NCBI RefSeq assembly: GCF_900116605.1
Contig: NZ_FPBC01000005.1
Span: 264,450 to 328,449, forward strand
Length of the DNA stretch: 64,000 nt
From: Pseudomonas marincola
GTDB taxonomy: Bacteria > Pseudomonadota > Gammaproteobacteria > Pseudomonadales > Pseudomonadaceae
Reading direction: 5' to 3'
The translations under genes were made by a program, and so were the position numbers. Of the stretch, positions 7,935 to 15,619 are shown piece by piece. Numbering within the stretch: position 1 is the stretch's first letter; each line of letters opens with the position of its first letter. The notes beneath the pieces were generated by a model. That model saw only the letters and a program-made list of their open reading frames with translations, ran no database searches and was not told where the DNA came from.

Positions 7935-8936
7935 ATGCGTTATCGCCACCTTGACCTTAACTTGTTGGTCGCCCTTGATGTGCTGCTCAGCGAGTGCAAT
8001 GTCAGCCGTGCGGCTGAGCGTTTGCATCTCGGGCAATCGGCTACCAGTTCCGCATTGCGCCGCTTGCGCGAGCACTTCAATGATCCGTTGCTGGTGCAAG
8101 TCGGACGACGCCTTGAGCCGACAGCGCTGGCGCTGCAACTGCAGCCTAAAGTGCGCGAGGCATTGACCTTGGCGCGTGAGATTGTCGATGCGCCAATGAC
8201 CTTTGATCCGGCCATGTGCAATCGGCAATTCACCCTGGTGGCGTCGGATTATGTCGCGGCGGTGCTGCTGCCTGCAGTCAGTCGTGAACTTGCCCGCGTG
8301 GCGCCGGGTGTGAGTTTGAAGCTGCGTGACTTGCCGATGCCACGCGATGGCGATGTGGTCAGTGAAGCCCTGGATTATCGTCGCAGCGATCTGGTGATTG
8401 TGCCGCAGCAACGCTTGAATCCCGGCTATCCGCAAACGCCACTACTCAGCGATCAGCTCTGTTGCATTGTCTGCCGTGAGCAACAGCAGTTTGCCAGCGG
8501 CATGACGCTGGCCGCTTATTGCGCTGCCGAACACGTGGTACGTGAGTTTGCCGAAGGGCGCAATCTCGCACTCGATGCGGCGCATCTGAGTGAAATAGGC
8601 ATCGAACGCAAGGTTGGTGTAGCGTTAGAGAGCTTTGCGTTAATGCCGGAATTTGTGGTGGGCACCGCCCGCGTGGCGACTTTGTTCCGCCGCCAGGCTG
8701 AGCAGTTTGCGCAGCGCTATGCGCTGAGAATTTTGCCTGCTCCTCTGGCTTTTCCAGAGGCGGTGCAGGTGATGCAGTGGCATCCGTATCAGGATAACGA
8801 TCCGGCGCTGGCCTGGTTTCGCGACCTGCTGGTTGAGCAGGCCCGCGCAACTGGGTCAGGCCTGAGCGTCACCGGTATCGGCAACCAAACCGACTGCACT
8901 AATGCCTTGCAGGGCGCAGCGTTCATCGTTGTCTGA
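7935..8936 (+). CDS. LysR-type transcriptional regulator (NodD/LinR-like subgroup)
   Basis: The product from ATG 7935 is 333 aa. It starts MRYRHLDLNLLVALDVLL, typical of the NodD-like LysR subgroup, followed by a helix-turn-helix (NVSRAAERLHLGQSATSSALRRLREHF) and the dimerisation helix. The frame is open back to 7785, but alignment with the second LysR of this locus (13843) supports 7935. That paralogue begins with almost the same residues. The C-terminal 27 codons overlap the convergent GlcG gene by 81 bp, and the protein is about 20 residues longer than usual. It is a likely regulator of the adjacent amidohydrolase/GlcG unit or of the wider locus. Confidence 0.85.
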   Translation: MRYRHLDLNLLVALDVLLSECNVSRAAERLHLGQSATSSALRRLREHFNDPLLVQVGRRLEPTALALQLQPKVREALTLAREIVDAPMTFDPAMCNRQFTLVASDYVAAVLLPAVSRELARVAPGVSLKLRDLPMPRDGDVVSEALDYRRSDLVIVPQQRLNPGYPQTPLLSDQLCCIVCREQQQFASGMTLAAYCAAEHVVREFAEGRNLALDAAHLSEIGIERKVGVALESFALMPEFVVGTARVATLFRRQAEQFAQRYALRILPAPLAFPEAVQVMQWHPYQDNDPALAWFRDLLVEQARATGSGLSVTGIGNQTDCTNALQGAAFIVV

Positions 8937-9305
8937 GGTGTCGCCGCTAATGCCTACAGCGCCGAGCAGGGTTCCCTGGCTATTGCGTATCAGCACGCCA
9001 CCGGCCACGGGAATCACTTCGCCGTCGGTGAGGCTGTTGATGGCATCGAAGAAGGCCGGCATCGCCTGGGCGCGACGTGCCAGTTCACGCCCGCCGAAGC
9101 CCATGCCCAGACACCCGCGCGCTTTACCGGTGGCAATTTTCGGGCGCAGGAAACTCGCCTGCTCATCGCGCAGCACTGCCAGCGGATGCCCGGCGGCATC
9201 GAGCACGGCAACGGCCAGTGGTTTCACGCCCAACTCGTGCGAGGCGGCAATGGCGGCGTTGGCCAACTGGGTGGCGGTTTTCAGGTCTAGCGTGGTGATG
9301 GTCAT
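8856..9305 (-). CDS. GlcG/HbpS family heme-binding-type protein (DUF336)
   Basis: This 149-aa protein (ATG 9305) matches the GlcG/HbpS fold. It shows the family pattern LDAAGHPLAVLRDEQAS, KARGCLGMGFGGRELARR, then IPVAGGVLIRNSQGTLLGAVGISGDTSDNDERCALQGI. Members accompany many catabolic operons, and HbpS-type relatives bind heme or degradation products; the exact function is unclear. The ATG lies 2 bp beyond the amidohydrolase stop, with GGAG inside the end of that gene, which indicates translational coupling; a GTG at 9320 is the alternative start. Its 3' end overlaps the convergent LysR gene. Confidence 0.85.
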   Translation of the reverse strand: MTITTLDLKTATQLANAAIAASHELGVKPLAVAVLDAAGHPLAVLRDEQASFLRPKIATGKARGCLGMGFGGRELARRAQAMPAFFDAINSLTDGEVIPVAGGVLIRNSQGTLLGAVGISGDTSDNDERCALQGISAVGLVADTGDAQA

Positions 9306-9307
9306 GC

Positions 9308-10657
9308 TTACAGGCTCCACTTGCCAAGTTCAGCGACGCGGTCGCGGGTGTATAGATCGGTCCATTTAAGCGAGTTGAAATCGCTGACTTGCTTGGGGTT
9401 ATACGGGGTGCGCTGCTGCTTCATCAGTTGGCCGCCCTTGTACACGGCCTTGAGGCGTGAGCGGTCTTGCAGAATGCGGATGTCTTGCAGGGGCGAGCCA
9501 TCGATGAGCAGAAAATCTGCCTGCTTGCCGACTTCGATAGTGCCGAGGGTTTCACCGCGCGGCATACAGCGCGAGCCGACAGCTGTGGCGGCATAAAGCG
9601 CTTCTGCTGGGGTGAAGTTGAGGCGCTTGACCAGCAGCTCCAGTTCGCGGGCGTGCCACTCGCCGTAAGGCGTTACTGCAAAACCACTGTCGCTGCCACA
9701 GGCGAACGGGATGCCCGCAGCTTTTGCCCGCTTCAGTACTTCACTGCCAACCTCCAGCGTGCGGGCGCAGTAGCCCGCGTAACCGGTGGTAATCGCCGGG
9801 TCGTGTGGCTGGCAGAAATCCACGGTGTTCTGCGGGAAGGTCATGGTCGGGGCAAGGATGCTGCCGGATTCGAGCAGTGCTTCGATGCAGGCATCGTCCA
9901 TATAGAACGCGTGGAATACCAGATCCACACCGGCTTTGGCGGCGTACATCACGGCTTCGCGGCCGTAGGCGTGAGTTGCCACCTTGCACCCGAGGCGATG
10001 TGCTTCCTCAACCATTTCATAGGTTTCTTCTGCGGTGAACGCCGCGATGATCTCGCCGTTAGGGCGACGATGGGTGCCGTCCATGGCGATTTTGATCAGG
10101 TCTACGCCGTCTTTGGCTTGGCGACGAATCTCTGCCAGCGCCTCACTGCGGCTCGTCACCAGCCGTGCGGTGAAGTATTCGGGCGCGCCGACGCGGCTCG
10201 GGAACCAGTCGTTAAGGCTTTGGCGGTTGGTGATCACCCGGCTGCTTGCTGCAATACGCGGGCCTTCGAACATGCCGGCGGCGATGGCATTGCGCACGGC
10301 AATACTCAGCTGGCCGCTGTCGCCGGGGCAGACCATGCTGGTCACGCCAGCGGCGACAACGTGCTGCGCGAAGAACATGCCGCGCAGGGCGCGAAATTCG
10401 TCAGTGGTCCAGATGTCGATGTCTTCTTCGCTCTGGGCGTTACCGAATGCCAGGTGCGTATGAACGTCGATCAGGCCCGGCATGACGAAGTTGTCGCCGG
10501 CATCGACTACCTTATCGCCTGGCTTTACAGACGGTGCGGTGGCGGTTGGGCCGACGTAGCTGAACAGGCCGTTTTCCACGACCAGGGTTTGCTGCTGACA
10601 TGTTTCCAGGCCGGTGCTGGCGAAGAGGGTTTGGCAGTGCAGGTGCAGGGCGCTCAT
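9308..10657 (-). CDS. Amidohydrolase-family protein (imidazolonepropionase-like)
   Basis: The 449-aa protein shows the amidohydrolase superfamily metal motifs. These are the HxH of beta-strand 1 (GLIDVHTHLAFG), a lysine or bridging region (DLIKIAMDG), histidines in KVATHAYGRE and LVFHAFYMDD, and an aspartate in ACGSDSGFAVTPYGE. A beta-sandwich N- and C-terminus flanks them (VVENGLFSYVG and GTIEVGKQADFLLIDGSPL). Such enzymes hydrolyse amide, lactam or lactone bonds. It is the first gene of a two-gene unit with GlcG in the unassigned catabolic locus. Its own upstream region (10658-10810) lacks a clear copy of the shared promoter element, although CGATAC occurs near 10729. The substrate cannot be told from sequence. 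Confidence 0.85.
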   Translation of the reverse strand: MSALHLHCQTLFASTGLETCQQQTLVVENGLFSYVGPTATAPSVKPGDKVVDAGDNFVMPGLIDVHTHLAFGNAQSEEDIDIWTTDEFRALRGMFFAQHVVAAGVTSMVCPGDSGQLSIAVRNAIAAGMFEGPRIAASSRVITNRQSLNDWFPSRVGAPEYFTARLVTSRSEALAEIRRQAKDGVDLIKIAMDGTHRRPNGEIIAAFTAEETYEMVEEAHRLGCKVATHAYGREAVMYAAKAGVDLVFHAFYMDDACIEALLESGSILAPTMTFPQNTVDFCQPHDPAITTGYAGYCARTLEVGSEVLKRAKAAGIPFACGSDSGFAVTPYGEWHARELELLVKRLNFTPAEALYAATAVGSRCMPRGETLGTIEVGKQADFLLIDGSPLQDIRILQDRSRLKAVYKGGQLMKQQRTPYNPKQVSDFNSLKWTDLYTRDRVAELGKWSL

Positions 10658-10815
10658 AACGATTTCGCTCGGTTGATTGTTATGTGCGGCACGCTAGGTA
10701 AATAACCGATGTGCGACCAGCAGATTGTATCGATGCGTGGCTATTGATCCGCTCAATATCAGCTGCAGGCCCCGTGGTACGGGGAGGGCGCGCTGATGGC
10801 AGTCACCGTGCAATG

Positions 10816-10865
10816 GGTATCGTAAGTGGCGATAGTTGCCATCCTGATAGACGATTTTTTTGCGC
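10816..10865 (+). promoter_or_regulatory. Shared ~50-bp promoter element, copy A (upstream of NTF2-like gene)
   Basis: GGTATCG (10816-10822) and GCGATAG (10829-10835) form the dyad, followed at the same spacing as in the other copies by CATCC (10840-10844) and CGATT (10852-10856). This is the most divergent of the four copies. It lies about 65-110 bp upstream of the NTF2-like start and points toward it. Confidence 0.6.
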
Positions 10866-10927
10866 CTGTGTCGGGCCTCTATGGTGCTGCGTCGCCATGT
10901 CGGCGAGACCTATCAAGGAGAACAACA

Positions 10928-11305
10928 ATGAGTGCGCAACAACAACTGCTGGCTCTGGAGAAAGAACGCAGCCGTGCATTGGTTGAAGAAGACTATACGG
11001 CGGTGAATGAGTTGTTTGCCGATGATCTGGTGTACGTGCACACCACCGGGCTGGTGCAGGGCAAGGCGGATTATCTGGAATATGCCCGCAGCGCCGTGCA
11101 GTATCTGGCGATCGAACGTGGCCCGTTGGATATTCGTTTTTATGGCGATGATCTTGCCATCATGACGGGCCCGCAGTGCAACACGCTGCAAAAGCGTGGC
11201 GGTGATCAGGCCATGCGTGGCGAAGGTTTCGCGACTCAGGTGTGGGTACGCACGGCCAAAGGCTGGCAGATGAGTTCGTTTCACGCTACAAAAGTCGCCA
11301 GCTAA
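10928..11305 (+). CDS. NTF2-like/SnoaL-type small protein (DUF4440-like)
   Basis: The 125-aa product begins at ATG 10928 behind AAGGAG. It follows the nuclear-transport-factor-2-like pattern: an N-terminal helix (QQLLALEKERSRALVEEDYTAVNELFADDLVYVHTTG), then beta strands ending in GEGFATQVWVRTAKGWQMSSFHATKV. Proteins of this fold act as small isomerases, dehydratases or cyclases, or as binding proteins, in catabolic clusters. It is a single-gene unit flanked by two minus-strand units. It has its own copy of the shared promoter element upstream and a bidirectional terminator downstream. The reaction is unknown. Confidence 0.8.
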   Translation: MSAQQQLLALEKERSRALVEEDYTAVNELFADDLVYVHTTGLVQGKADYLEYARSAVQYLAIERGPLDIRFYGDDLAIMTGPQCNTLQKRGGDQAMRGEGFATQVWVRTAKGWQMSSFHATKVAS

Positions 11306-11322
11306 GCGCTGTAACAGACACG

Positions 11323-11358
11323 AAAAAGCCGAATCCCCGCCAAGGGATTCGGCTTTTC
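11323..11358. terminator. Bidirectional intrinsic terminator
   Basis: AAAAAGCCGAATCCC (11323-11337) pairs with GGGATTCGGCTTTT (11344-11357), leaving a short loop. A-rich and T-rich flanks on the two sides let it serve both the NTF2-like gene and the convergent alpha/beta hydrolase. Confidence 0.9.
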
Positions 11359-11377
11359 TATGCGTTGCAGAAAATGC

Positions 11378-12535
11378 TTATGCGGTGCGGCCGCCCAGTG
11401 TTTCTGCAACCCAGTCGGCGATGTACTGACCGGCGTTGATGCTGTTGTCGAAGCTTGAGTGTTGAACGCCACCGGTACGCTCGGTGAAGATTTTCAGCTC
11501 GCGCTTAGGGCTGTTGACCAGTTGCTCATACGTGCGCTCGGCCCACTTGAGTGGGATTTGCGAGTCCTTCTCGCCATGCGTGACCAGGAACGGCACCTTG
11601 ATGCGATCCAGTACGCCATCGAGATGGACGTTTTCGGCGATGGTCATGAACTCGTCCATGTCCTTGGCGCCCCACACCCACTGCACATGCGCCCAATAAT
11701 GCGGAACCGGGAAGCTGCCTTCTTTTTCCAGGCGGCGTTTTTGCACGTCGCGCCAGTCGTGGTTGGCGCCCCAGACTACACCGCAAGCGAAACGGGGTTC
11801 GAAGGCCACCGCGCGCGGGCAGTAGTAACCGCCCAGCGAAACGCCTTCCATGCCAATCCGCTTGGCGTCGACATCAGCACGGGTTTCAAGCCAGTCAACC
11901 ACACGGCTAGCCCAATGTTCGGTGTCATAACGTGCGGTGAGGTTGTGCAGACGCAGCGCTTCACCGGTGCCTGGCTGATCAATAATCAGCGAAGAGACGC
12001 CACGTTTGGCCAGCCATGCTGGCAGGCCTACGCGGTATTTCATTTCCTTGGTTGAATCCAGGCCATTGACCTGAACCAGCAGCGGCGCCGGACCTTCAAC
12101 GCCTTCCGCCCGAACCAGCAGGCCACTGATGTGGGCGCCTTCATAAGGGATTTCAACGCGCTCGCAGTTCTCTTTGCTCAGCTCAATGCCACGGGCAAAG
12201 GTTGACAGTACCCGCTGGTACAATTCGGCGCGGCCTTCCGAGCCGTGCGCTTGCAGGCGCTCGCCAGTGAGGTAATAAGTGGATGCACGGTTGTATTTCT
12301 CACCGGCAGATAGCAGGCGACCGGCAGCTTCGTCTTCTTCAGCAAGGCTGCAGAGTTTGTCGGCCATTTTCGACCAGGTTGCACGAAACGCTGCAGTACC
12401 GGCCGCATCGGGTTGCTTGGCCGCTTCAGCCAGCGGCTTGCACATCTCTTCAATTTCGCCGATGCGCGCGCCCATCTCAATGGCCAGGTTTACAGAAAGG
12501 TCCCAAACATAATTGGTGGGGAAGTAACGGAACAT
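11378..12535 (-). CDS. Alpha/beta hydrolase with helical N-terminal domain, C-C-hydrolase-like
   Basis: The 385-aa protein (ATG 12535 behind AAGGA) has an all-helical N-terminal part (residues about 1-120, with AGEKYNRASTYYLTGERLQAHG) and a C-terminal alpha/beta hydrolase domain. The nucleophile lies in MEGVSLGGYYCPRA, the acid in THGEKDSQIP and the histidine in GGVQHSSFD. This architecture is that of FrsA/DUF1100-like hydrolases. It includes 2,6-dihydroxypseudooxynicotine hydrolase, which breaks a C-C bond in a hydroxylated aromatic ketone. The gene has an exact copy of the shared promoter element 93 bp upstream (12628-12677). By inference it cleaves an acyl side chain or ring-opened diketone in the same pathway as the FAD monooxygenase. 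Confidence 0.8.
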   Translation of the reverse strand: MFRYFPTNYVWDLSVNLAIEMGARIGEIEEMCKPLAEAAKQPDAAGTAAFRATWSKMADKLCSLAEEDEAAGRLLSAGEKYNRASTYYLTGERLQAHGSEGRAELYQRVLSTFARGIELSKENCERVEIPYEGAHISGLLVRAEGVEGPAPLLVQVNGLDSTKEMKYRVGLPAWLAKRGVSSLIIDQPGTGEALRLHNLTARYDTEHWASRVVDWLETRADVDAKRIGMEGVSLGGYYCPRAVAFEPRFACGVVWGANHDWRDVQKRRLEKEGSFPVPHYWAHVQWVWGAKDMDEFMTIAENVHLDGVLDRIKVPFLVTHGEKDSQIPLKWAERTYEQLVNSPKRELKIFTERTGGVQHSSFDNSINAGQYIADWVAETLGGRTA

Positions 12536-12627
12536 TGTTGTTGTCCTTATTCTGAGCAAAGGCAGTGTCCGCGGCCAGGCAGGCAAATACGGACTATCAG
12601 GGCAACTACGTTAAGCAGTGACGCGGG

Positions 12628-12677
12628 TATTTGGCCAATCGTGAGTAAGGATGCGAGGTATCGGCATTCGCGATACC
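12628..12677 (-). promoter_or_regulatory. Shared ~50-bp promoter element, copy B (upstream of alpha/beta hydrolase)
   Basis: Read on the minus strand this copy starts GGTATCGCG (12677-12669), then CGATACC (12663-12657), then TCGCATCCTTACT and CGATTGGCCAAAT. It matches copies C and D almost base for base, but in the opposite orientation and directed toward the hydrolase. The dyad GGTATCG-N7-CGATACC is perfect and fits a T-N11-A LysR box. The remainder of the 384-bp gap 12536-12919 shows nothing else. Confidence 0.8.
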
Positions 12678-12919
12678 CGCCAGCGCAATCTGCAACAGCG
12701 TCGAGTTTGCGACCTCTGGTTTAACTGGCGCTGGTTTCATCGCGTAAGTTGATGATCCAGATTCCGCGGATTGCAGATGCCGAGACTTTCTAGCCGTTAA
12801 TTGGATGACAACTCTGCGTGCTGATGAAGCGGGCAGGCGCATCGCCAATACCCGAGCCGGTCGGTGACCTATTGGCGCGCGCTGGCCTGTGAGATACCAG
12901 CGCGCAGCCAGATTGGCCA

Positions 12920-13843
12920 TCAAGCCGCCTTGTTTTGTTCAAAATTATGGATGCACTGGCTGATGCGTTCGCGTATCCAGCGGTGCATCGGGTCGCCATC
13001 CATGCTGCGGTGCCAGAGCATGTATTCGCGCATGATCGGTACTTGCACCGGCGTTGGCAGAATACGCAGTGGCAGGTAGGTCGCGTACAGTTCGGCAAGC
13101 CGTTTGTGCATGGTGGCAATGCGTTCGGTGCCGACCACCAGCTGCGGCAGGGTATTGAAGTCGTTGGTGATGACTTCGATACGCCGGTTGAAACCGTACT
13201 GGCTCATGAACCAGTCCTCGATACTCATGTGCCGTGTTCGGCCAAAACCCACAGAGATATGGCCCATCTGCATGTACTGCTCAAGTGACAGGCTGTCGCC
13301 TATTTGCGTGTTGTCTTTACACACCACGCAGACGTGGTCTTCCTCGAAGAGCAATTGCGAAGGGTGGCCTTCGATGATGTAGCGTTCGGGCACGATCATC
13401 AGATCAACCTCGCCGCGAATCAGCAATTCACCGGAATTGTCGCTTGGGCCGAGCATCTCGAACGTGACGTTGGGCGCTTCCTTTTGCAGATGCTGGATAA
13501 CGCGGGCAAACAGCACGCTGATCAGGTAGTCGGACGTCACCAGGCGAAAGTGGCGTTTGCTGGTGCCGGGGTCGAATACCTGCTTGGTGGTGATTGAAGA
13601 GCGAATGGTGATCAACACTTCGCGCACCGGTTTCGCCAGTTCCAGTGCGTAAGGGGTTGGCTGCATCTTGCGGCCGACCTGTACCAGCAGGTCGTCTTCG
13701 AAAAATGTGCGCAAACGCCCGAGAACCCCGCTGGTTGCGGACTGCGTCATATGCAGGCGCTCGGCCGCACGGGTGATATTTTGCTCCTCAAGCAAAACGT
13801 CGAGGGCAACCAGCAGATTTAAGTCCAGGTGATTGAAGCGCAT
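12920..13843 (-). CDS. LysR-type transcriptional regulator (NodD/LinR-like), likely regulator of the unassigned locus
   Basis: A 307-aa LysR protein beginning MRFNHLDLNLLVALDVLL, with helix-turn-helix NITRAAERLHMTQSATSGVLGRLRTFF and the substrate-binding domain to the end. It is a paralogue of the regulator at 7935. It is divergent from the VOC/Rieske unit and flanked by copies B and C of the shared promoter element. A half-site GGTATCGC (13881 down to 13874, minus strand) lies about 30 bp upstream of its own start and may give autoregulation. It is the best candidate for the protein that recognises the GGTATCG dyads. Confidence 0.9.
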   Translation of the reverse strand: MRFNHLDLNLLVALDVLLEEQNITRAAERLHMTQSATSGVLGRLRTFFEDDLLVQVGRKMQPTPYALELAKPVREVLITIRSSITTKQVFDPGTSKRHFRLVTSDYLISVLFARVIQHLQKEAPNVTFEMLGPSDNSGELLIRGEVDLMIVPERYIIEGHPSQLLFEEDHVCVVCKDNTQIGDSLSLEQYMQMGHISVGFGRTRHMSIEDWFMSQYGFNRRIEVITNDFNTLPQLVVGTERIATMHKRLAELYATYLPLRILPTPVQVPIMREYMLWHRSMDGDPMHRWIRERISQCIHNFEQNKAA

Positions 13844-13970
13844 GGCAGGGTCCTGCGAGTAGTATTTATTTTTGCGATACCTTCGTGCGCAATCAGTTGT
13901 ACGTCAAGTAAGAAAGTGAATCCGTGTTCAATATTCATCCCTGCAGCCGGCGCTGATCGGTTCGGCGTGA

Positions 13971-14020
13971 GGTATCGCGTTTGTCGATAGGTCGCATCCT
14001 CACATGCGATTAGTCAACTT
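13971..14020 (+). promoter_or_regulatory. Shared ~50-bp promoter element, copy C (upstream of VOC gene)
   Basis: GGTATCGCG (13971-13979), CGATAG (13985-13990), then GTCGCATCC and TGCGATTAGTCAA. It lies about 115 bp before the VOC start, in the divergent region shared with the LysR gene. It differs from copy D at only a few positions over 50 bp, including bases outside the dyad, so the downstream part probably contains promoter contacts as well. Confidence 0.8.
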
Positions 14021-14132
14021 CATTAAGCCCCCGCAATCTTTGCAACCAGTCGGATCTACCCGGCCTCCACCACCGTATGCGCTGGCGACTGAGCCACGGA
14101 TGCGGATCATAATTTCAATGGAGTGGTATGCC

Positions 14133-15074
14133 ATGAACATTATTGGCCTTGACGCCCTGGTCTTTGGCGTCGATGACATTCAAGCCTGTACAGATTGTCT
14201 GCGTGATTACGGTTTAACCCCAGTGGGTGCGGACGAGAAGGGCGGTCGTTTCGAAGCGCTGGACGGCACTGCAATCGTTATTCGGGCAGCCGATGACGCC
14301 TCGCTCCCGGCGGCAATTGGCCCGGCCCCTTCCATCCGCGAAACCATCTATGGCGTAGCTGACGCGGCCGACCTTGAAGCCATTGCTGATGAACTGGGCC
14401 GTGATCGCGACGTCACCCGTGGCGCCGATGGTTCGGTACACAGTGTCGACGACATGGGCTTTGCGATTGGTTTTCAGGTCACCGTGCGCAAAACATTCGC
14501 AGCTCCTGCCGATCTGACCAACGCGCCAGGCCATGCGCCTCAGCGCCCGCTCAATCAGCCAGGCATCACCCTCGATATGCCGGCGATTCCACGCACGCTG
14601 TCGCACGTTGTGTATTTCGTTCCGGATGTGGCCAAGGCCGAGGCGTTCTACGCCGAGCGTCTGGGTTTCCGCACTACCGACACCTTCATCGGCGCTGGCC
14701 CGTTCATGCGTCCAGCCGGCTCTGACGATCACCATTGCCTGTTCATGATCCAGACGCCGCCACACATGAAGGGCTGCGAGCACTTCACCTTCCACATGGG
14801 CAGCGGCACCGAAGTACTGCTCGCAGGACGCCGTTTCGAGCAAAGCGGCTGGACCAGTTTCTGGGGGCCTGGCCGTCACCTGTTTGGCTCCAACTGGTTC
14901 TGGTACTTCAACAGCCCGCTGGGTTGCCACATCGAGTACGACGCCGACATGGACAAGCACGATGACGAGTGGGTCGCCCGTCAGGCTCCGCTCTCGGCAG
15001 ACAACTCGCAATTGTTCCTGTTTACCTCGAAAGAGAAATGGGCGCCGGGTGGTCCACCGCCGAAGCAGGGCTGA
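14133..15074 (+). CDS. VOC-superfamily protein, extradiol ring-cleavage dioxygenase-like
   Basis: From ATG 14133 (GGAG at 14121) the product has 313 aa: two vicinal-oxygen-chelate modules, about 1-120 and 155-300. The C-terminal module carries a possible 2-His-1-carboxylate iron site. H158 is in LSHVVYFV, H217 in CEHFTFHM and E268 in CHIEYDAD, the spacing seen in type I extradiol dioxygenases. Two in-frame ATGs upstream lack better ribosome-binding sites. It forms an operon with the Rieske protein 7 bp later, under copy C of the shared element. It is probably the ring-cleaving enzyme for the product of the FAD monooxygenase. A glyoxalase-type isomerase is the alternative. Confidence 0.8.
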   Translation: MNIIGLDALVFGVDDIQACTDCLRDYGLTPVGADEKGGRFEALDGTAIVIRAADDASLPAAIGPAPSIRETIYGVADAADLEAIADELGRDRDVTRGADGSVHSVDDMGFAIGFQVTVRKTFAAPADLTNAPGHAPQRPLNQPGITLDMPAIPRTLSHVVYFVPDVAKAEAFYAERLGFRTTDTFIGAGPFMRPAGSDDHHCLFMIQTPPHMKGCEHFTFHMGSGTEVLLAGRRFEQSGWTSFWGPGRHLFGSNWFWYFNSPLGCHIEYDADMDKHDDEWVARQAPLSADNSQLFLFTSKEKWAPGGPPPKQG

Positions 15075-15081
15075 TTGAGCG

Positions 15082-15444
15082 ATGAGTGCAGCGCTCGTTG
15101 CCCTGTGCCTGATGAGTGAATTGGCTGAAGGCCAGGCCCGTGGATTCGATCCGCTGGGCCAGGGCCGCGACAGCGTTTTCGCGGTATTGCATCAGGGCCA
15201 GGTTCGGCTTTATCGCAACAGCTGCCCGCATCTGGATGTGCGTCTGGAGTATCGCAAGGACCGTTTCATGTCCGCCGATGGCCAGCGAATTATCTGTTAC
15301 GCCCACGGTGCCCAGTTTCTTCCTGAGTCCGGCCTGTGTGTTTACGGGCCGTGTCTTAGTGAGCAGTTGAGTGCCCTTGAATACCAGATTGATGAGGGTT
15401 GGCTGGTGCTGGATACCGCTCAGTTGAGTTTCTGCGAGTCGTGA
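15082..15444 (+). CDS. Small Rieske [2Fe-2S] ferredoxin-like protein
   Basis: The 120-aa protein is essentially one Rieske domain. The cluster ligands are C48 and H50 (NSCPHLD) and C72 and H75 (IICYAHGAQF), with normal spacing. No oxygenase or reductase component lies near. It follows the VOC gene by 7 bp and ends just before copy D of the promoter element. It may donate electrons to an oxygenase encoded elsewhere, or it may reactivate the oxidised iron centre of the adjacent extradiol enzyme, as plant-type ferredoxins such as XylT do. The second idea is inference. Confidence 0.85.
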   Translation: MSAALVALCLMSELAEGQARGFDPLGQGRDSVFAVLHQGQVRLYRNSCPHLDVRLEYRKDRFMSADGQRIICYAHGAQFLPESGLCVYGPCLSEQLSALEYQIDEGWLVLDTAQLSFCES

Positions 15445-15448
15445 TTGA

Positions 15449-15498
15449 GGTATCGCGTTTGGCGATACATCACATCCTTACTTGCGATTAGTCAAATT
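15449..15498 (+). promoter_or_regulatory. Shared ~50-bp promoter element, copy D (upstream of the 17-kb operon)
   Basis: GGTATCGCG (15449-15457), GCGATAC (15462-15468), CACATCCTTACT, then TGCGATTAGTCAAAT. It begins 4 bp after the Rieske stop and about 120 bp before the monooxygenase start. The leader between contains a 14-codon ORF (15513-15557) that overlaps an upstream in-frame ATG at 15554. Confidence 0.8.
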
Positions 15499-15619
15499 GC
15501 TGGTAAGGCCCGATGCTTCAACCACAAAGCTTGGGTGGAGCACGTACGCGCAGATGACCACGCCTGAAGGTCAGCACTTGGCGTCCAACCCGGATCATAA
15601 GAACAAGAGTGAGAACATC

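Noticed and set aside
9467..10705. A 412-codon plus-strand frame opposite the amidohydrolase
   Set aside because: The minus-strand protein has all amidohydrolase metal motifs; the plus frame has none.
10685..10760. Possible further copy of the shared promoter element facing the amidohydrolase gene
   Set aside because: Only CGATAC and a loose ACATC match on the minus strand, without the left half-site or correct spacing.
15513..15557. 14-codon ORF in the leader of the FAD-monooxygenase operon
   Set aside because: No ribosome-binding site and no run of diagnostic codons for attenuation; noted only as a possible leader peptide.
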